A DNA stretch of 11,232 nt, taken from positions 1 to 11,232 of the forward strand of contig CAYMTN010000178.1 in NCBI GenBank assembly GCA_964393335.1. The letters run 5' to 3'. This document shows positions 7,271-11,232 of the stretch, piece by piece. The notes under the pieces were generated by a model. It ran no database searches. It was not told the origin of the DNA and saw only the letters and a program-made list of their open reading frames with translations. This DNA comes from CAYMTN01 sp964393335. Its GTDB lineage: Bacteria > Chloroflexota > Anaerolineae > Aggregatilineales > Aggregatilineaceae. A program made the position numbers and the translations under genes. Each line of letters opens with the position of its first letter. Position 1 is the first letter of the stretch.

Positions 7271-8041
7271 ATGGTCGCACTGCTGCGCAGATTTCGGATC
7301 GAGATCAAATACACCATCATCACGCTGCTGATCCTGGGTGGCATGGCTGGGCTGGGATCGGTCGGCGCGTTTAGCGGCATCCAGACGCAGGTCAACAGCT
7401 TCATGGAAAAGCTGACCAATTACGGGTATATCGGCCTGTTTTTCATCGGGCTGGTGTCGAACATGACGCTGGTATTTTTGATCCCGTATGCGCTGCCGCT
7501 GTTCACGCTGTCGATTTACGCGGATACGATCCTCCAGGTGGTCGCGCTCGGCACGTCCGCCGGGACCGGCGCGGGGCTTGGCGAGCTCACGTCGTATGCG
7601 GTCGCGCATACCATCGTGGCAAACGTGGACGACCTGGAAAAAAGCGCGTTGTTTCGCTGGACGCGGCGCACCATCGAGCGCCGCCCTGCCGTGATCCCGC
7701 TCTTCGTATGGCTGGCGTCGGCTACTCCCGCGCCCGACCTGATGATCATCGTGCCGCTGGCGATGATCCAGTATCCCTGGCAGAAAATGATCGTGCCGAT
7801 GATCACGGGCAAAGTCTTTCAGAATGTGGTGATGGCACTGGTTTACCGCTACGCCGCGAATTTCGCGGAGTCGCTGGTCTCCAGGGACATTAATTTTGAC
7901 ATGACGGCCAGCATCACCATTATTTTTGTGATGTTCATCCTCTACCAGATCGAAAAAACCAACGTGCTGCAAAACCGCCGCTCAAAAAACAAGCCGGACT
8001 CGTGTGCCTCGCAAGAGGCCGAACAGGTGCATCCTTCCTGA
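7271..8041 (+). CDS. VTT/DedA-like multi-pass membrane protein
   Basis: A 256-aa integral membrane protein with hydrophobic segments near residues 13-33, 52-72, 75-93, 96-115, 139-167, 172-192 and 210-226. The centre resembles the VTT (SNARE-associated/DedA) fold: GYIGLFFIGLVSNMTLVF followed by a re-entrant-looking proline-containing stretch (IPYALPLFTLSIY), the small-residue loop GTSAGTGAGLGELTSYAVAH, and a second half with SATPAPDLMII before the last helices. DedA-type proteins act in lipid flipping, undecaprenyl-phosphate recycling and membrane energetics; a specific role here is unknown. The C-terminus is hydrophilic and cytosolic-like (RRSKNKPDSCASQ). AGAGGG lies 4 nt before the ATG. It follows mpg by 70 nt on the same strand, with no obvious terminator between. 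Membrane topology is certain; the VTT assignment is moderate because similarity is judged by eye. Confidence 0.75.
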   Translation: MVALLRRFRIEIKYTIITLLILGGMAGLGSVGAFSGIQTQVNSFMEKLTNYGYIGLFFIGLVSNMTLVFLIPYALPLFTLSIYADTILQVVALGTSAGTGAGLGELTSYAVAHTIVANVDDLEKSALFRWTRRTIERRPAVIPLFVWLASATPAPDLMIIVPLAMIQYPWQKMIVPMITGKVFQNVVMALVYRYAANFAESLVSRDINFDMTASITIIFVMFILYQIEKTNVLQNRRSKNKPDSCASQEAEQVHPS

Positions 8042-8086
8042 GGGAGCGATCAACTCGATACGGCGGGGGACAATACGCGGCCAGAC

Positions 8087-8128
8087 ACTAACAACCAACC
8101 ACCACCAACTAACAACTAATCACCAACA
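8087..8128. repeat. Degenerate heptanucleotide tandem repeat (consensus ACYAACA)
   Basis: Six units in exact 7-bp phase: ACTAACA, ACCAACC, ACCACCA, ACTAACA, ACTAATC, ACCAACA. The strand contains no G over 42 bases, in sharp contrast with the GC-rich surroundings. It sits in the 99-nt gap between two convergent genes. It resembles the short heptameric tandem repeats known from cyanobacterial intergenic DNA. Confidence 0.75.
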
Positions 8129-8140
8129 ACCGCTTGACCG

Positions 8141-9148
8141 TTACAACTCCGCAAAACTCCGCGCGACGCGCGCCGCCGTCAGGTTTGGCGTGTGGAAGGC
8201 GGATGCGTCCAGCCGGGCGTACACGTCCTGGCCGGGCGGGAAGCGCCGCACGGCAATCGCCAGCGTTTGCCCCGCCGTGACGTAATACAGGGCGATGGTC
8301 GCGCCGTCCTCCTGCGGCCACTCCTGCGAGACGATTTGCAGCGCCGGGCTGATCTTGTGATGCAGTCCCCCGATGGCACGCTGCCACAGGATCGGCGGCA
8401 GCCACAGCCGCCGGTCGCCCAATCGAAAGACGTGAGTCAGCCCGCCGAGGTTGTCAAGCGACCCGTAGATGTTGTACGGCGGGCGGCTGACGGCGTCAGC
8501 CAGCAAGCGGCGCAGTTCGTGCGGATCGGTGACGGTGCCCGTTTCGGCAGCGGTTTTTTGCGTATCGCACACCCCGCCGTAGATGCGCGACCCGGCCAGC
8601 AGCCCCGCCAGGTCTTGCAGATCGTCGTGGTGCGCGGTGACGTCGATCACGATCGCCATGATCGCGTGTTGGGAATACGTGAGCAGCATATCCGGTGTGG
8701 GCCGGGTCAGCAGCACCGTCGCCCGCACCCGCTGGTCCCGATCCAGCAGCGCGATATCCGATTCGATCTCGTCGTGGTAGTACGCTTCTTCTACTGTGCC
8801 GATGCTGCGCAGCAGGTCGGCGGTGTGCTGTTGGTGGCACACCGGGCAGGGCCACGTCATCATCAGCGACTGGCGCGCCTGTAAACAATGCCGCAAGTTG
8901 ATCAGAATCCAGCGCCCGGCAGCCGCCCGCGCGACGTTGGCCGGGGTACAGGTTTTGATCTGGTCGTGGGCGAAGTGATGCTGTTTGATCGCGCCCAGCT
9001 TGGCGACCATCCGACCGTAACACAACGGGCAGGTGTACGTATCGCCGCGTGCGGCCTGCGAAATATGCACCGGCTGTCCGCTGGCCTCTAGCGCCCATTC
9101 ATACTGCGGATACCCGGTATCGCCATCCCCATCGTCGTGCCTGCGCAT
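8141..9148 (-). CDS. CoiA-like zinc-binding protein with possible nuclease-fold core
   Basis: A 335-aa predicted cytosolic protein. Residues 38-61 contain CPLCYGRMVAKLGAIKQHHF followed by AH, the pattern CxxC...G..K..HFAH that marks the N-terminal zinc-finger-like module of CoiA-type proteins. A second pair, CPVC at 101-104, follows. The segment from ESDIALLDRD (129-138) to MAIVIDVTAHH (164-174) looks like a PD-(D/E)XK core (Asp131, Asp169), but the catalytic Lys/Gln position after Asp169 reads Thr171 or nearby, so activity is uncertain. The C-terminal 100 residues are unassigned. CoiA acts in competence and recombination of incoming DNA, but this gene stands alone without competence genes. 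GAGGG lies 6 nt before the ATG and an extended -10 lies upstream. Zinc module fairly sure; nuclease role is inference. Confidence 0.7.
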   Translation of the reverse strand: MRRHDDGDGDTGYPQYEWALEASGQPVHISQAARGDTYTCPLCYGRMVAKLGAIKQHHFAHDQIKTCTPANVARAAAGRWILINLRHCLQARQSLMMTWPCPVCHQQHTADLLRSIGTVEEAYYHDEIESDIALLDRDQRVRATVLLTRPTPDMLLTYSQHAIMAIVIDVTAHHDDLQDLAGLLAGSRIYGGVCDTQKTAAETGTVTDPHELRRLLADAVSRPPYNIYGSLDNLGGLTHVFRLGDRRLWLPPILWQRAIGGLHHKISPALQIVSQEWPQEDGATIALYYVTAGQTLAIAVRRFPPGQDVYARLDASAFHTPNLTAARVARSFAEL

Positions 9149-9179
9149 CGTAAGCCCTCGTCCCTATCACCCCCGTTTG

Positions 9180-9188
9180 AGTATAACA
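9180..9188 (-). promoter_or_regulatory. Extended -10 promoter for the CoiA-like gene
   Basis: On the minus strand TGTTATACT is a TG-n-TATACT extended -10 element. A start site about 7 nt downstream would give a leader of roughly 25 nt that includes the GAGGG ribosome site. No clear -35 box is seen, as is common with extended -10 promoters. Confidence 0.5.
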
Positions 9189-9390
9189 TGATTCTCATTT
9201 CTCTCGCCCCCTCGTTTTGGCGGGGGCGGAGCCGTCGTTTGAACGCCCTCACGCGCGCAGAGCCGCGTACAACGAGTCCAGGAATCCGGCGCGGGAGACC
9301 TCGGTCACGAGCGCGACGTTGGGCATGTGCGGTGTAAAGATGGTGAGTATACTCTGTAAAAACGAGATAAAAAAACGCGCGGCGCGGCAG

Positions 9391-9411
9391 GTGGTCACGC
9401 TGTGGTCACGC
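9391..9411. repeat. Tandem 10-mer GTGGTCACGC, 11-bp period
   Basis: GTGGTCACGC occurs at 9391-9400 and again at 9402-9411. The core GGTCACG also occurs at 9303-9309. Spacing of one helical turn about 85 bp upstream of the PPC promoter suggests a regulator binding to one DNA face; this is inference. Confidence 0.5.
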
Positions 9412-9420
9412 CGGGATGGC

Positions 9421-9498
9421 ATAGTGAGGATACCACCGCGCGAAAACACCGACGAACGCCTGAGGCGTTCATATTGCGCTTAGCGGCTGCCTCACTAT
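9421..9498. repeat. 9-bp inverted repeat flanking the PPC promoter hairpin
   Basis: ATAGTGAGG (9421-9429) is the exact reverse complement of CCTCACTAT (9490-9498). The right arm overlaps the first half of the -10 box (9496-9501), and the hairpin at 9454-9470 lies between the arms. Confidence 0.5.
9454..9470. promoter_or_regulatory. Perfect hairpin/dyad just upstream of the PPC -35 box
   Basis: GAACGCC-TGA-GGCGTTC is a perfect 7-bp dyad with a 3-nt centre, ending 3 nt before the -35 hexamer at 9474. It lacks a T-tract, so an operator is more likely than a terminator. Confidence 0.5.
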
Positions 9499-9501
9499 AA
9501 T
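9474..9501 (+). promoter_or_regulatory. Sigma70-type promoter of the PPC-domain gene
   Basis: A perfect -10 hexamer TATAAT (9496-9501) with TTGCGC (9474-9479) 16 bp upstream as -35. Predicted start near 9508 gives a leader of about 50 nt before the gene. This is the best promoter match in the window. Confidence 0.7.
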
Positions 9502-9542
9502 GAGTAGCAGGGTGGTAAATCTGACAGCAAGCTCAGTTTATT

Positions 9543-9548
9543 GGGAGG
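9543..9548 (+). promoter_or_regulatory. Shine-Dalgarno site that decides the PPC gene start
   Basis: GGGAGG ends 9 nt before the ATG at 9558 but only 3 nt before the ATG at 9552. Normal spacing favours 9558. Confidence 0.6.
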
Positions 9549-9557
9549 AAAATGACA

Positions 9558-11024
9558 ATGTCTTCGTATCGGCTCTATCGGTGGATAGCTCTGGCTATTG
9601 TTCTTGTGCTGGTCGCGGCGTTGGTGCCGGCGTTCCCCTCGGCGGAAGCTGCCGGGGGTGGCGCGATTGCGTACGGCGATACCGTCAGCGGACAGATCAG
9701 CGCCAAGAATTACTACGAACTGTGGCAGTTCGACGGCAGAAAAGGCGACCGCGTGCAAATCCTGATGGATGGGCAGGGCGGGTTGGATGCCTACTTAGGC
9801 CTGATCGACCAGGCCAGCGAACAGGTGCTCGCCGAAGATGACGACTCCGGCGGCGATAGTGATGCATACATCGAGATGACGCTGCCTGCGACCGGCACGT
9901 TCATCATCGTAGCCACGCGTTACGATCTGGACACGGGTACCAGCCAGGGCCAGTACCAATTGGCGCTGGCGGCCAGCAACACCCCGACGAATGTTTCCAA
10001 CCCGGTCGCGTCTACCCAGCCGGTCGAAGTCAGCCCCGGCGTCTTCTACATGGGCGAGATGGCGATGGCTCAGCCCGTGCCCGGCACTATCGACGCGAAT
10101 TCCTACGCGCAAATTTACGCGCTCCAGGTTGAGGCCGGTACGAACCTGATCGTCGGCATGTTTGCCGACAGCAGCAACCTCGACCCGTACCTGATGTTTG
10201 CGACGGAAGATGGCACGATCCTGGCCGAAGATGACGACAGCGGCGCGCAGGTCGGCGGCGCGAAGACCGATGCCTTTTTGCAGGTGACGGTCAAAGAAGC
10301 TGGGACGTACCTGATCGGCGCGACCCGGTCCGGCATCGAAAACGGCAAATCGACCGGCGCTTATGTCCTGGTGGCCGGTGTGCCGGACGATCAAGGCCCG
10401 ATTGTGCAGGAAGAACCGGTGAATAATCCCGCACAGAACGAGCTGCCGCCCGGAATGGAAGCAATGGGCATGATCACCGTCGGGGACTCGTCCAGCGCCA
10501 CCATCACCAACGACAGTTACTTCCACATCTACGGGTTCGACGGGCAGGCCGGCCAGCAGGTGACGATCACCATGACCGGTTCGGGCGGGCTGGATGCCTA
10601 CCTGGGGCTGCTCGATCCCAATGACGAAGTGATCGCGGAAGATGACGACAGCGCGGGCGGCACGGACGCACAGATTTCGATCAGCCTGCCGGAGAGCGGC
10701 ACCTATATCATCGTCGCCACGCGCAACGGCATCGACGCCGGGTCCACGACAGGTGGGTATACGCTGGAAGTGACCAGCGGCACGCCGCCTGCGCCAACCG
10801 GCCAGACGGGTGTCGGCGGGTTCGGCGGGCTGCCGGGCCGGGCGCTGGCGGTCGAAGGCGGAGCGCTCTACCTGCGCGGTTTCGGCGCAACCAACGACCT
10901 GGCGAAGGCTCCCCCGGTTGAAGCGTTCATCCAGACCGAAAGCCTGCCAGGACGCGGTGGTATCGACGTGGTGCGCCCGCACATCTCGCTGAATTTCGAG
11001 GAGATCAAGGTCACCGGCAACTAA
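9558..11024 (+). CDS. Secreted protein with three PPC (pre-peptidase C-terminal) domains
   Basis: A 488-aa exported protein (490 aa if ATG 9552 is used). Residues 1-32 are a signal peptide with a long hydrophobic core (IALAIVLVLVAALV) ending near AEA. Three PPC-like beta-sandwich repeats follow at about 39-138, 163-274 and 304-405. Each has the hallmarks DAYLGL or DPYLMF, then AEDDDSG (92-98, 223-229, 360-366), then a GTYIIVATR-like strand. PPC domains usually accompany secreted peptidases, but no peptidase or other catalytic domain is present, so a stand-alone binding or structural exoprotein is likely; the acidic clusters may bind calcium. A Gly/Pro linker (406-428) leads to a C-terminal region of about 60 residues (ALAVEGGALYLRGFG to the end) that I do not recognise. 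A strong promoter precedes it and an intrinsic terminator follows, so it is a single-gene unit. Confidence 0.9.
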   Translation: MSSYRLYRWIALAIVLVLVAALVPAFPSAEAAGGGAIAYGDTVSGQISAKNYYELWQFDGRKGDRVQILMDGQGGLDAYLGLIDQASEQVLAEDDDSGGDSDAYIEMTLPATGTFIIVATRYDLDTGTSQGQYQLALAASNTPTNVSNPVASTQPVEVSPGVFYMGEMAMAQPVPGTIDANSYAQIYALQVEAGTNLIVGMFADSSNLDPYLMFATEDGTILAEDDDSGAQVGGAKTDAFLQVTVKEAGTYLIGATRSGIENGKSTGAYVLVAGVPDDQGPIVQEEPVNNPAQNELPPGMEAMGMITVGDSSSATITNDSYFHIYGFDGQAGQQVTITMTGSGGLDAYLGLLDPNDEVIAEDDDSAGGTDAQISISLPESGTYIIVATRNGIDAGSTTGGYTLEVTSGTPPAPTGQTGVGGFGGLPGRALAVEGGALYLRGFGATNDLAKAPPVEAFIQTESLPGRGGIDVVRPHISLNFEEIKVTGN

Positions 11025-11060
11025 CACTATCAGAGAGCGGCACACGCCGGGTAATACGCG

Positions 11061-11087
11061 AGCCGGGGACCAGTTCCCCGGCTTTTT
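11061..11087 (+). terminator. Intrinsic terminator after the PPC gene
   Basis: AGCCGGGGA (11061-11069) pairs exactly with TCCCCGGCT (11075-11083) over a 5-nt loop, followed directly by T residues to 11087. It lies 36 nt after the PPC stop codon. Textbook rho-independent form. Confidence 0.92.
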
Positions 11088-11140
11088 CGATTCAAACCAC
11101 CCGGTACATGCCTGCCCTAGTACACGCGGGCGTGAGTTCT

Positions 11141-11219
11141 GCGAGGGTTTCACCCTCGCGCACCCACTAGGGGTCATTGACCCCTGGACCCCGCCTTCCG
11201 GCGCGCCGCGCCGGAAGGC
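11141..11219. repeat. Cluster of three consecutive perfect palindromes
   Basis: Three hairpins in 79 bp: GCGAGGGT-TTC-ACCCTCGC (11141-11159), AGGGGTCA-T-TGACCCCT (11169-11185) and a 12-bp stem from 11193-11204 and 11208-11219 (GCCTTCCGGCGC arm) with loop GCC. No gene is present. The density suggests an intergenic palindromic repeat element (REP/MITE-like) rather than a terminator, since the preceding gene already has one; the last hairpin could still end transcription from the right. The rest of 11088-11232 shows nothing else. Confidence 0.6.
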
Positions 11220-11232
11220 CAGTCAAAGTTTT

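Larger units (their letters stand above)
9149..9551. other. 403-nt intergenic region between divergent genes
   Basis: This holds the promoters of the CoiA-like gene (minus) and the PPC gene (plus), a palindromic GAGTATACTC at 9345-9354 that gives a TATACT hexamer on both strands, an A-run at 9369-9375, a tandem 10-mer, a perfect hairpin and a 9-bp inverted repeat. The forward frame across 9217-9483 has no ribosome site and unlikely composition; I see no convincing gene, apart from a possible 25-aa reading frame on the minus strand (9249-9326). Confidence 0.6.

Noticed and set aside
9363..9395. GC-rich stretch followed by seven T on the minus strand as a terminator
   Set aside because: No stem with a sterically possible loop can be drawn from the CGCGCCGCGCG stretch.
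9217..9483. Forward 88-codon frame in the large intergenic gap
   Set aside because: No Shine-Dalgarno site, atypical composition, ends inside the PPC promoter.
9795..11177. Minus-strand 460-codon frame opposite the PPC gene
   Set aside because: Arises from the GC-rich codon pattern of the plus-strand gene; runs through the terminator and palindromes and has no family features.

Overview
This is a GC-rich bacterial chromosome segment with densely packed genes, good Shine-Dalgarno sites and mostly housekeeping content. The gene styles (secreted triple-PPC protein, SH3-like plus YkuD L,D-transpeptidase, ArsR fused to an LMW-phosphatase/ArsC domain, VTT-type membrane protein, divergent PurC/PurD next to each other) remind me of Chloroflexota, perhaps the Anaerolineae. 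That is an inference: there is no rRNA or other decisive marker gene here.

Left part (1-3650): a TPR-repeat protein cut by the left window edge; an ArsR-type HTH fused to an LMW-PTP/arsenate-reductase-like domain; a secreted L,D-transpeptidase behind a candidate extended -10 promoter; then a perfect 13-bp inverted repeat that probably terminates transcription between the transpeptidase and a convergent 69-aa gene of unknown function.

Middle (3872-8041): a same-strand run, probably at least partly one operon, of a MazG-like nucleotide pyrophosphohydrolase, purC (SAICAR synthetase), purD (GAR synthetase), an AAG/MPG-type 3-methyladenine DNA glycosylase that overlaps the purD end by 13 nt, and a multi-pass VTT/DedA-like membrane protein. 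De novo purine synthesis sits beside nucleotide-pool cleaning and alkylated-purine excision. PurC and PurD both deviate at normally conserved acidic positions.

Right part (8042-11232): a degenerate heptanucleotide repeat (consensus ACYAACA) between convergent genes; a minus-strand protein with a CoiA-like zinc-binding N-terminus and a possible degenerate PD-(D/E)XK core; a 400-bp intergenic region that has a strong promoter with a hairpin, a 9-bp inverted repeat and a tandem 10-mer with 11-bp period; a secreted protein of three PPC domains; a textbook intrinsic terminator; and finally a cluster of three back-to-back perfect palindromes that looks like an interspersed repeat element. I saw no tRNA, rRNA, CRISPR, transposase or phage gene. 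The window is mostly ordinary; the best leads are the ArsR-phosphatase fusion, the CoiA-like gene, the regulatory architecture before the PPC gene and the two repeat structures.
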